From positions 62,001 through 126,000 of the forward strand of contig JADJOD010000020.1 in assembly GCA_016713985.1 (NCBI GenBank): DNA of 64,000 bases, written 5' to 3'. Source of the stretch: Lewinellaceae bacterium (lineage in GTDB: Bacteria > Bacteroidota > Bacteroidia > Chitinophagales > Saprospiraceae). The notes beneath the pieces were generated by a model. It saw only the letters and a list, made by a program, of their open reading frames with translations. It did no database searches and was not told the DNA's origin. Positions 54,550 to 62,398 of this stretch are shown here, piece by piece (positions within the stretch are counted from its first letter, which is position 1; every line of letters begins with the position of its first letter). The translations under genes and the position numbers were made by a program.

Positions 54550-56286
54550 ATGGGGTCTGAAAACGCTGAAACACTTTATATCAATACCACCGGGGCCGCC
54601 GAAAATACCTTCGACGCCATCGTCATCGGCAGCGGCATCAGCGGCGGCTGGTCCGCCAAGGAGTTGTGTGAAAAAGGCCTGAAAACACTCGTGCTGGAGC
54701 GCGGCCGCAACGTGGAACACGTCAAAGATTACCCCACCGCCACGATGAAAACCTGGGAATTCCCGCACCGGCTGGCTTCCACCCATCAAACCCTTCAGGA
54801 CAACCCCCTCATCAGCCGGGCTGCCGGCTATGGAGAAGACACCGCGCACTTTTTTGTCAAAGACAAAGACCATCCCTACGTCCGGGAAAAAGATTTTCTC
54901 TGGGTGCGGGGCTACCAGGTAGGCGGCAAGTCGCTGATCTGGGGCCGCGCCTGTCCGCGCTGGAGCCCGTATGAGTTCAGTTCCCCGGCCCGGCTCGGCT
55001 ACGGCATGGAATGGCCCATCGGTTACGAAGATGTGGCGCCGTGGTATTCACACGTAGAACGGTTTATCGGCGTTTGCGGCAACAAAGACGGCGTCGAATC
55101 CATGCCCGACGGCGAGTTTTTGCCACCGTTTGAGTTCAATACCGTGGAATTGTCCATGCGGGCAAACATCAACAAGCGCTACAAGGACCGGTTTATGGTG
55201 CAGGGCCGCTGGGCGCACGTGACCGAACCCAACCCAATCCACACCGAACAGGGGCGTGGCAAATGCCAGGCCCGCAACAAATGTATGCGCGGTTGCCCGT
55301 TCGGTGCGTATTTCAGCAGCAACTCCAGCACCCTGCCCTGGGCCGCCAACACCGGCAACCTCACCGTGCGGCCGCATTCGGTGGTGCATTCCATTATTTA
55401 CGACGAGCAAAAAGGCAAAGCCGTGGGCGTGCGGATCGTCGATGCGAACACAAAAGAATCGACCGACTATTTCGCCAAAGTTATTTTTGTCAACGCATCG
55501 GCATTAAACAGCACACTGATCCTGTTGAACTCGACGAGCAACCGTTTTCCCGATGGCCTGGGCAACGACAGCGGCGTTTTGGGCAAATACGTGGGCTTTC
55601 ACAATTATCTCGGCACCATCGACGCCGACATCGAGGGTTTTCAGGACAAATATTATTTCGGCAGCAACCCTTCCGAGTGTATGCTGGCCAATTTCCGGAA
55701 CCTGAAAAAACAGGACACCGACTTTGTCGGCGGTTACATGGCCTTCATGGGCGCCTGGCGCGGCAGAAGCGACGCCGAAGATTGCCCCGAGCAAATCGGC
55801 GCGGCGTATAAAGAAGCCCTGACCGAAGCGGGGCAGTGGCACGCCTACATGTACATGCAGGGCGAAACCATCCTGAAGGAATCCAACCGCGTGTACCTGA
55901 GCGACAGCCAGAAAGACCAGTGGGGTATTCCGCTGTTAGTCACCGACGTCGATTATGACGACAACGACCACAAGATGTTAAAGGATTTTCTGGCGCAGGG
56001 CTCCGAAATGCTTGATGCCGCCGGAGGAAAAAACATCCGGGCCTACAACCGCAACTGGCCGCCCGGCCTCGACATCCACGAAATGGGCGGCTGCCGCATG
56101 GGCGCCGACTCCCAAACCTCCATGCTCAACCGCTGGAACCAGATGCACGCCTGCAAAAACGTGTTCGTCACCGACGGCGCCTGTATGACCAGCACGGGGG
56201 TGCAAAGCCCCTCGATCTTCTACATGGCGCTCACGGCAAGGGCGGTGGATTACGCGGTGGGGGAGATGAAGAAGGGGAACCTGTGA
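54550..56286 (+). CDS. GMC family FAD-dependent oxidoreductase
   Basis: 578 residues from 'MGSENAETLYINTTGAAENT' (ATG 54550). FAD-binding 'FDAIVIGSGISGGWSAKELC' near the N terminus, 'LWVRGYQVGGKSLIWGRACP' (GMC signature region) and a ferredoxin-like Cys stretch 'GKCQARNKCMRGCPFGAYFS'. The C-terminal active-site block is 'LDIHEMGGCRMGADSQTSML' with 'VTDGACMTSTGVQSPSIFY'. It oxidises an alcohol or sugar. Homologues are often paired with a gluconate-2-dehydrogenase-subunit-3-like gene and export signals, but none is adjacent here. The longer frame from 54472 overlaps the start of the GNAT cassette gene and is not used. Confidence 0.92.
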   Translation: MGSENAETLYINTTGAAENTFDAIVIGSGISGGWSAKELCEKGLKTLVLERGRNVEHVKDYPTATMKTWEFPHRLASTHQTLQDNPLISRAAGYGEDTAHFFVKDKDHPYVREKDFLWVRGYQVGGKSLIWGRACPRWSPYEFSSPARLGYGMEWPIGYEDVAPWYSHVERFIGVCGNKDGVESMPDGEFLPPFEFNTVELSMRANINKRYKDRFMVQGRWAHVTEPNPIHTEQGRGKCQARNKCMRGCPFGAYFSSNSSTLPWAANTGNLTVRPHSVVHSIIYDEQKGKAVGVRIVDANTKESTDYFAKVIFVNASALNSTLILLNSTSNRFPDGLGNDSGVLGKYVGFHNYLGTIDADIEGFQDKYYFGSNPSECMLANFRNLKKQDTDFVGGYMAFMGAWRGRSDAEDCPEQIGAAYKEALTEAGQWHAYMYMQGETILKESNRVYLSDSQKDQWGIPLLVTDVDYDDNDHKMLKDFLAQGSEMLDAAGGKNIRAYNRNWPPGLDIHEMGGCRMGADSQTSMLNRWNQMHACKNVFVTDGACMTSTGVQSPSIFYMALTARAVDYAVGEMKKGNL

Positions 56287-56388
56287 TCAGAATTTTCAGA
56301 AGGGGAGAATTTTCAGAAAGGAGTTTGTGCTCAAAAATTCCGCACGCGCTACCATCCTGAAAATGCTCCCATTCTGAAAATTCTGATC
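56285..56388. repeat. Inverted repeat between convergent genes
   Basis: Arms of 34 bp (56285-56318 and 56355-56388) are reverse complements with a few mismatches, both made of iterated 'gaattttcag' words. It lies between the GMC gene and the minus-strand T9SS cargo gene and may serve as a bidirectional terminator. Confidence 0.75.
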
Positions 56389-56412
56389 CAGGTGATAATT
56401 ACAAAAGCGAAA

Positions 56413-58482
56413 TCAGTGTTGAATCAAAACCCTGAAAATGCCGACTCGCCGGTCGCCCTGCAACACTTCCAGCACGTATATGCCAGGGGAAAGTTTGGCC
56501 GTTGACAAACTCACGGACGCCGTTCCTGCTACAACATCCTGCTGAATGACCGTACGCCCCGGCAGGTCCCTGAGCGAAATCCGGAAGGTAGCATCGGCGC
56601 CATCCGGCAGTTCTACCGACAGGATTTGGTCGGCCGGATTGGGATAAACGGACAAATCATAACTGGCCGAAGCCTGGCTGCGGCCGCCTTCACCGCCGCC
56701 GCCGCCATCGGGTCCTTCAGGGCGACCCGGTGTCTGTCCGCAGAAGGAAATGTCGCTCAGTGCACAGGAACCTTCGTTGCCAAGAACGGCGAACCAGTCG
56801 CTGGGAACTCCGGAAGTTACAAAAACCTTACTTAAACCGCTTGGTAAGTTGGTAGACCCTACTTGGTATTTTACCATATTGGCCATGGCAGGGCTTCCGT
56901 CGAAATAAGCATCCCACAAGCCACTGGCGCCGCTCCAGTCGTTGCCGTAGTTGATTTGAGGAGCACCCGTTGAAGTGGTCACGTTGTAATAGTGTAAAGC
57001 GGCAAAAGCGTGTTCACCAAATACAGTGTTGTAAATCAATGAGTTGGTATTGAGGTCGCTGTTGACGTAAAGCCCGTCGTTTGATTTGTCGAGCGTGTTG
57101 CAACACAGCAACAGGTCATCCGGCACATTGACGATACAAATCCCTGAACTGGAGTTTGCGCTGCCGCCGTTCACATTGTTTCCGATGATTTCCATATCGA
57201 CTTTGCAATTCGTCGCTCCGATGCCAAAAACGACACCAGTAGCGCTGGTTACAGTGATGCTGTTATCTCGGATCAGGCAGTATTCCAGGGATTGATTTAC
57301 CAGAATGCCGCCCGGTCTGGCAACTGCACTGCTTGAATTAATGGTGTTGCTTTCAATGAACATTCCTTCCGCAGCATAAGCCTGCTGCACTTCAATGGCA
57401 TAAAAAGTATCGTTGGCAAAGGGAGGCGTTGAAAAGAAATTGTTGCGAACGGTAGCTTTGCCCTCTCCACCCACGTTGTCGATCAAAAGATTGTCCTGAA
57501 GTTGGGTTGAAAACGTGTTATTCTGGATCAGGATATCTTTTCCGGCTTGTGTATCGTGGTAAAAGATTTCCATGCCGACGACCGTGATTCGGTAAATGCC
57601 GCCGGTTATCCGGAGCTGATCATAACATTGCCAGGCAAATATGCCGATATCGCCGGAAAAAATGCCGCCGGAAATCACAATATTTCGCGTCTTGGTGGCT
57701 TCAATACATCGGTCGAGGCTGCTGAAAAAACCGCCGCCAACCGTAATATTTTTCGCTGCCCGGCTGCATGGTAATGCCGTACATCAGGCTTGTCCCCCAA
57801 AATTGGTGTAACTGTTGGATCCGATGTTGACGTTGACTGCAGCTCCCAGGTAAATCCCGTTGGTGCAGAACTTGAAAGTGTTGCCCGAAACCGTGTGGTT
57901 AGCGGTATTTTGAAGGCCGCCCACAGATAATCCCTTGTTACAGTTATCAAACGTATTGCCGGTAATAGAAAAGGTAGCATTGGCCAGAACGGACACTCCC
58001 GCATTCGACGCTCCCTGTACCGTACACTGATTCATATTGATGGTGGAACCTGTTTGCCCGTAAATACCCATAAATGATGTGGAGCAGGGGGTAAAGGTGG
58101 ACCCTGCGCTGGCAATCAGCGAAGCGCCGCCCAGCACGAACAGGGAAGAACTGGCGTTGTCAAACACGACGTTGGTCGACGTAAGCGACCAGGTACCCGA
58201 CTCTACGGTAAACTGGCCATTAATTTTTACACAAGCGGAAGTCAATGTCGAAAAACCGGCTCCGTATATCGCTATCGCGGCGGCCATGTTTGGAACAGGA
58301 GTGGGAGTTATCCCTGTTCCTACCTGGAAAGTCGCCGATGCGCAGGGGCACTGTGCCTGCACCGACTGAAGTGGCGCAAGCATAAACAACGCTGTTACAA
58401 TGGCGGCAAAAAACAAATATTGATAGTTGCCGGATGATACAAGGCGCAAGCGCCGGGTGGTTGACTGGATGATTGCAAGCAT
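56413..58482 (-). CDS. Secreted parallel beta-helix protein with T9SS sorting domain (two compensating frame errors)
   Basis: From ATG 58482 a signal peptide ('YQYLFFAAIVTALFMLAPLQ' then SVQAQ) leads into right-handed beta-helix coils ('GVSVLANATFSITGNTFDNC', 'NHTVSGNTFKFCTNGIYLGA'). The frame meets a TGA near 57786 and reopens in the same frame as 'KNITVGGGFFSSLDR' and 'NIVISGGIFSGDIGIFAWQC'. Between, the +1-shifted frame reads 'LMYGITMQPGSE'. One lost C (run 57794-57798) and one extra T (run 57749-57753) would give an unbroken coil region. The C terminus is a T9SS sorting domain ('YDLSVYPNPADQILSVELPD' to 'LSPGIYVLEVLQGDRRVGIF'). A second start at 58530 is possible. Surface protein; ligand unknown. 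Confidence 0.8.
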
Positions 58483-58670
58483 GGTAAATACTGATTTTAA
58501 ATGATGAAGAATAACATTCAGGTAGCGCATGCTGCGTTACTCCGGTGGAGCGCAAGGCATGGCATAGTGATCCAGTTGGATCCATCAACTTAAAAACCAG
58601 TGCAACGGGAATAAAACACCTTCCATCGGGAGGGTTTAAAAGGAAAACGGCGATAGAAATATTCGCAGTA

Positions 58671-58703
58671 TTTTTGATGAGTAAAGTTGTGCGAATACCT
58701 TTG
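58671..58703 (+). promoter_or_regulatory. Predicted promoter of the small lipoprotein gene
   Basis: TTTTTG (-33 TTG at 58674-58676), 19-bp spacer, TACCTTTG (58696-58703): a full Bacteroidetes consensus. Transcription would begin near 58710, so the decamer array that follows is in the leader. Confidence 0.7.
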
Positions 58704-58716
58704 ACATTATTCGTGT

Positions 58717-58746
58717 CATTTCGCGCCATTTCGTGCCATTTCGCGC
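58717..58746. repeat. Decanucleotide array (catttcgcgc)3, direct orientation
   Basis: Three adjacent 10-bp units, the middle one with a single change. The same unit occurs inverted at 59344-59383, on the other side of the lipoprotein gene. Confidence 0.85.
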
Positions 58747-58807
58747 CAGGGCTTGCGCTGTCAACTATTGTCCGGGCGATTTTGTAGCACCAAACATGAT
58801 TTGCCCT

Positions 58808-59251
58808 ATGCAACACGTCATTTTCCCCTTCCTTGCCGCCCTTTTTCTGTATTCCTGCATAAAACCCGCCATATCGGCTGAAAAAGCCATGCCCGTGCAA
58901 AAACCAAACGATTGTATGGCCCGGGTCATCGTGCTGGACGACTCCCTCGGGAAAGCCCGCAATCGGGCCTGCCAGACCGTTTCCCTGAGCGAAACCATCC
59001 GGCAATATGCGGACGGTATGGAAAAAATCAGTTACCGGGGTTGCCCGTCTGACTTCACCGAAGCCTTCCGCAAACACCGGGAAGCCTGGCTCGCATTGAT
59101 ACCGGTGACCGACCAATATCCTGGTCTGCGCGGCGAAATGCACGTTCTTTTTAAACAACTCGAATCGGGTGAACATGCAGAGCGTTTTAAACCCCTCGTC
59201 GAAACGGTTTGGGATACCTGGGCGGAAGTAGAAGCCGCCATGAAAAGATAG
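58808..59251 (+). CDS. Small hypothetical lipoprotein
   Basis: 147 residues from 'MQHVIFPFLAALFLYSCIKP': lipoprotein signal with Cys17. The mature part is helical and contains 'CMARVIVLDDSLGKARNRAC', 'RGCPSDFTEAFRKHREAWLA' and 'VETVWDTWAEVEAAMKR', with three cysteines that could form disulfides. It resembles small uncharacterised periplasmic proteins. No named family is recognised. It is flanked by inverted decamer arrays and has a good promoter. Longer upstream starts read through the array and are not used. Confidence 0.65.
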   Translation: MQHVIFPFLAALFLYSCIKPAISAEKAMPVQKPNDCMARVIVLDDSLGKARNRACQTVSLSETIRQYADGMEKISYRGCPSDFTEAFRKHREAWLALIPVTDQYPGLRGEMHVLFKQLESGEHAERFKPLVETVWDTWAEVEAAMKR

Positions 59252-59343
59252 TCCGCTCCAGGCCTCTTACCCGTCCGCCTTGCCTTAATAAAATTTTTTA
59301 GTGTCGGCGCATGCCCGGCCCGCGCCCTGCGCGGGCGCCTTTG

Positions 59344-59383
59344 ACGCGAAATGGCGCGTTCTGGCGCGAGATGGCGCGAACCC
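59344..59383. repeat. Decanucleotide array (gcgcgaaatg)4, inverted relative to 58717-58746
   Basis: Four degenerate 10-bp units (acgcgaaatg, gcgcgttctg, gcgcgagatg, gcgcgaaccc), the reverse complement of the upstream array. A GC-rich palindromic stretch (cccgcgccctgcgcggg) lies just before it. Confidence 0.7.
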
Positions 59384-59400
59384 GCCCGGGCGAATCCCCT

Positions 59401-59408
59401 TATTTTTG
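59401..59408 (+). promoter_or_regulatory. Predicted -7 element (TATTTTTG) for the lipoprotein gene at 59523
   Basis: Full TAnnTTTG match about 115 bp before the ATG. The -33 region is unclear. Confidence 0.35.
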
Positions 59409-59522
59409 TCTTCTCACCCCCCAAGGGGCCTGCAAACTGTAATCGCCTGTCATTCAGAGCGATAGCGGGGAGGTTTTGCCTTGTTTTTCATCCTTCACAT
59501 TTCATCTTTAAAAACTGATTTT

Positions 59523-60278
59523 ATGAAAAAATTCGCGTTTTTCACGGCGATGCTCTTGGTGCTGGGCATCGGAATCATCCATTCCTGCAAACAAAAAAAC
59601 AACGTAAACCCGGCCCTGACTGAAAACAGCGGAGCGCCGCTGACGAAAGAAGAACTGATGCTGCTTCCTTCCGAAGAATTGCTGAAACACCTGAAAGAAA
59701 ACGGTCAAACAGGTATTTCCAGCCAACGGGATGGCGGTGTCGGCGGTGGCGGCGAACCCCAGTCGGTGCTGGACTGCAACGAAGGCCCCGACTGTATCAC
59801 AGGAGTGGAGTTGCTGCAATTCGTGCCGCAAACACCGGGTTTTAAATTCAGGATCGACCTGGCGCGCACCTTCCTTTTTGTGACGACAAGCGAGCAATTT
59901 TACAACCTCGCCCAAAGTAACTACTGCGAGTATGTAGTACTGGCATATCCGCTATCATACGCCAACCAGTTGATCTCGGCAGGTGTAAACAACGTAATCC
60001 CCATCGGCGGGCCGGGTGTGGCCTATCAACTCCCGTATCACGAATCGGAAAGCGTTTTTATGTTCGGTTTCATGGACACCGACGGCAGCGGAAACCCAGG
60101 CTGCGAACCCCACGTCGATCTGCGGCTGTATCACCGGTATGGATGGGATTGTTTTGAGTTGCACGATGTCTGGTGTGATTTTCCTCAAAGTATTCTCGAC
60201 AATACCCTTCGTTGGGAAACTACTCAGTGCGAAGACACCTCTCCGCCGCACACCGGAAATCTCAAGTGCCCGATCTAA
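59523..60278 (+). CDS. Hypothetical lipoprotein
   Basis: 251 residues from 'MKKFAFFTAMLLVLGIGIIH', lipobox ending 'HSC' (Cys22). A helical 'LTKEELMLLPSEELLKHLKE' stretch follows, then a Gly-rich linker and a beta/alpha domain with many cysteines ('LDCNEGPDCITGVELLQFVP', 'GWDCFELHDVWCDFP'). The Cys pattern suggests disulfides outside the cytoplasm. I recognise no named family. A longer frame from 59481 adds a non-signal segment and is rejected. A hairpin separates its 3' end from the convergent nitrilase gene. Confidence 0.7.
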   Translation: MKKFAFFTAMLLVLGIGIIHSCKQKNNVNPALTENSGAPLTKEELMLLPSEELLKHLKENGQTGISSQRDGGVGGGGEPQSVLDCNEGPDCITGVELLQFVPQTPGFKFRIDLARTFLFVTTSEQFYNLAQSNYCEYVVLAYPLSYANQLISAGVNNVIPIGGPGVAYQLPYHESESVFMFGFMDTDGSGNPGCEPHVDLRLYHRYGWDCFELHDVWCDFPQSILDNTLRWETTQCEDTSPPHTGNLKCPI

Positions 60279-60311
60279 TAATCAACCCTTCAAGGCTGCT
60301 TTTTTCTGAAG

Positions 60312-60346
60312 ACGAGGGGGTATCATAAGTCCTGGTACCCCCTCGT
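60312..60346. terminator. Hairpin between convergent lipoprotein and nitrilase genes
   Basis: Perfect 11-bp stem acgagggggta / taccccctcgt with a 13-nt loop, ending exactly at the nitrilase stop. It probably works in both directions. Confidence 0.65.
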
Positions 60347-61246
60347 TCATATCTGTGTGCGCACCACTTCGAATGCGCCGTCGCGCATCGTGTAGCCGAT
60401 GTCGCCCTGATCGCGAAAATTCAAGGTCTGACCGTCCTGCCGCACCTTGTCCAGCGCCGAAAGATCGAGTTCCTGCACGAGCCATCCGGCTTGCAGGGGC
60501 GCCCGGACGGCCAGTACACCTTCTTCCGGCATATCGCGATCGGGCGGCCCGTAACAGGCCGCAAAACCGTAGTTTACATCCACCGCAAGCGACCACGGGG
60601 CATCGCCGATCACGGGGCTGACGGCGACGAAACACTGTTGCTCAAGCGCCCGCGCCCGGGCGCCCACGTGTACACGGGTGGAGCCCCGGATCGTCTCGGT
60701 ACAACTCGGCGCCAGCAACAGGGTGGCGCCCCGGCGGCCGAGCAGGGCAGCGCCGACCGGAAATTCCACATCGTAACAAATCTGGATGCCAAAACACCCC
60801 CAATCGGCTTCAAACACGCACAAACGCGCCGGCGCCCGATGCACGCCCCATGTTTCGGACTCGAAACGAGTCATAAAATATTTGTCCTGGTACCCCAGGC
60901 CACCCTGCGGCCCGAAGACAAAACAACGATTGAAAACACGGTCTCCAACCCTTACCGGAAAACTTGGGGCCGCGATCACCACGCCGTATCGCCGCGCCAG
61001 GCGGGCATACACCGCACAAAAGTCGTCGAGCAGGTGTTCCATTTCCCGTACTTGCAGACGGATATCGGCCTGCGCTTCCGCATCCAACAGACTCACCAGT
61101 TCCATCGAACCGTATTCCGGAAACAGCAATAACTGCGCGCCTTGACGCGCCGCTTCGTGTACCCATTCGGCGGTATGTATTTCCCAGGCCTTAAAATCGG
61201 GGTGCCGGGTGATGGGGTACTGGGCGGAAGCGAGGGTGATCGTCAT
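60347..61246 (-). CDS. Carbon-nitrogen hydrolase (nitrilase superfamily)
   Basis: 299 residues, cytoplasmic. The catalytic triad is clear: Glu44 in 'LLLFPEYGSMELVS', Lys122 in 'GYQDKYFMTRFE' and Cys157 in 'CFGIQICYDVEFPVGAALLG'. It hydrolyses an amide bond such as an omega-amide or N-carbamoyl compound. It is the last of three same-strand genes (SnoaL-like, GNAT, nitrilase) with gaps of 0 and 34 bp. GNAT and nitrilase domains occur fused in other bacteria, which supports a joint role in processing an acylated amine or amide. Substrate unknown. Confidence 0.9.
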   Translation of the reverse strand: MTITLASAQYPITRHPDFKAWEIHTAEWVHEAARQGAQLLLFPEYGSMELVSLLDAEAQADIRLQVREMEHLLDDFCAVYARLARRYGVVIAAPSFPVRVGDRVFNRCFVFGPQGGLGYQDKYFMTRFESETWGVHRAPARLCVFEADWGCFGIQICYDVEFPVGAALLGRRGATLLLAPSCTETIRGSTRVHVGARARALEQQCFVAVSPVIGDAPWSLAVDVNYGFAACYGPPDRDMPEEGVLAVRAPLQAGWLVQELDLSALDKVRQDGQTLNFRDQGDIGYTMRDGAFEVVRTQI

Positions 61247-61280
61247 GGCGGGGAGCGGGAAAAGGAGGCGACAAAGCCGG

Positions 61281-61877
61281 TCAGCCGGGCAGGAGTCGCA
61301 CCCAGTAAGTCATGGTTTTCGGCGTGGAAGCCGTTTCGCCCAGGTCGGGCCAGGAAAATACACTTTGCAGTTTGGGTTCCCGGCGGTAGCCCCGGCTGGC
61401 CCAGAATTCGTCCAGCGGCCGGTAGCCGGCGGGTTGAGAAGGGTGGCCGGCCGGCCGGTTGACGGCGCAAAAACAGGTCAGATCATAGGCGCCGAACGAA
61501 GCGGCGTGCGCTTCCCGAACGTCAAAAAAAAGATGACCGATGCCCCTGCTGCGGTATTCCGGGAGCAGCACACTTTCGCCGAAATAAAACACGCGTTCAG
61601 CGTCGATGCCCGCGGCGTGGAAAGGCGCCTGCACTTCTTCCGTTTCGTCGGAAAGCGGCAGGCAAGTAGTAGCGCCCACCATGCGGCCGGCGTCGAACAC
61701 GGCGAAAAGCATGGAGCGCGGGGCGGCGGCGTAGGTTTTCAGGTAGTTGCGTTCGTATTCCACCGTGCCTTCGTACAGGTAGGGGTACGCGCGAAAAACC
61801 GCGATGCGCAACTGCGCGAGCGCGTCGAAGACGGATTCGATGTCGGCGCCGCAAAAACGCCGGTATTGCAGGGCCAT
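61281..61877 (-). CDS. GNAT-family N-acetyltransferase
   Basis: 198 residues beginning 'MALQYRRFCGADIESVFDAL'. The GNAT fold shows 'VFYFGESVLLPEYRSRGIGH' (Q/RxxGxG/A acetyl-CoA loop: RSRGIG) and 'LFFDVREAHAASFGAYDLTC'. The N-terminal part 'LRIAVFRAYPYLYEGTVEYE' resembles the GNAT half of bifunctional GNAT/carbon-nitrogen hydrolase proteins. It starts directly where the SnoaL-like gene stops and precedes the nitrilase gene by 34 bp. Likely partner of the nitrilase. Confidence 0.9.
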   Translation of the reverse strand: MALQYRRFCGADIESVFDALAQLRIAVFRAYPYLYEGTVEYERNYLKTYAAAPRSMLFAVFDAGRMVGATTCLPLSDETEEVQAPFHAAGIDAERVFYFGESVLLPEYRSRGIGHLFFDVREAHAASFGAYDLTCFCAVNRPAGHPSQPAGYRPLDEFWASRGYRREPKLQSVFSWPDLGETASTPKTMTYWVRLLPG

Positions 61878-62279
61878 TTATTCCGATACCAGTTTGATCC
61901 AGCGTGGCAGGTTGTAATAAGTTGTCACACGGGTGATCTTCCCGCCGTCGACGCCGAGGAAAGCGCCGGCGGGAAGTACGTACTTCTGATTCCGTGCGGG
62001 CAGGAGATCGCCGTCGTTTTTTTTGTAAACGCCGTTTACGGTGAACTCGCAGGCGATGCGGGTGCCGGAGGGTTCGGTCAGGAACACCATGTCGCTCAGG
62101 TGTTCGTCGTAACATTCGTCCATGTGTTGCAGGAATTCGCGGTATCGCTCTTTGCCGACCCGGGTTTCACCCTGGTTTACATCGTGGCGAATGGCATCGG
62201 AAAGCAATTCGAGCATGCCTTCCCAGTTTTTGCGGTTGAAACAGTCGTAATACTGTTGCGCGAGTTCGAGTGCTGTCAC
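61878..62279 (-). CDS. SnoaL/NTF2-like protein
   Basis: 133 residues with the cone-shaped NTF2 fold seen in SnoaL-like and ketosteroid-isomerase-like proteins. An N-terminal helix pair is 'ALELAQQYYDCFNRKNWEGM', then 'LLSDAIRHDVNQGETRVGKE' and long beta strands 'RIACEFTVNGVYKKNDGDLL' and 'GAFLGVDGGKITRVTTYYNL'. Such proteins are isomerases, hydrolases or binding proteins; residues do not identify which. First gene of the SnoaL-GNAT-nitrilase operon, with zero bases to the next gene. Confidence 0.88.
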   Translation of the reverse strand: MTALELAQQYYDCFNRKNWEGMLELLSDAIRHDVNQGETRVGKERYREFLQHMDECYDEHLSDMVFLTEPSGTRIACEFTVNGVYKKNDGDLLPARNQKYVLPAGAFLGVDGGKITRVTTYYNLPRWIKLVSE

Positions 62280-62398
62280 GGAAAAATCTGTTATTCGTTT
62301 GTCGCAAAGGTAAGGGATTTGGTTTTGGGTAGTCAGGTGAAAAGGTGTTTTGTACGTATGAACTTTCCTACTTTTTGGGCGAACATAAAACGCTCAAC

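Larger units (their letters stand above)
58483..58807. other. 325-bp divergent intergenic region with promoter and decamer array
   Basis: Between the minus-strand T9SS gene and the plus-strand lipoprotein gene. It contains the predicted promoter at 58671-58703 and three 10-bp repeats at 58717-58746. Nothing else recognised. Confidence 0.5.

Noticed and set aside
57784..57786. Selenocysteine at the in-frame TGA of the T9SS protein
   Set aside because: The residues around the TGA make sense as beta-helix only in the shifted frame; two indels explain it and no SECIS-like hairpin was seen.
59278..59345. Small RNA or riboswitch in the GC-rich stretch before the lipoprotein gene
   Set aside because: Palindromic GC pairing is present but matches no known RNA family pattern. 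It looks like part of the decamer repeat region.
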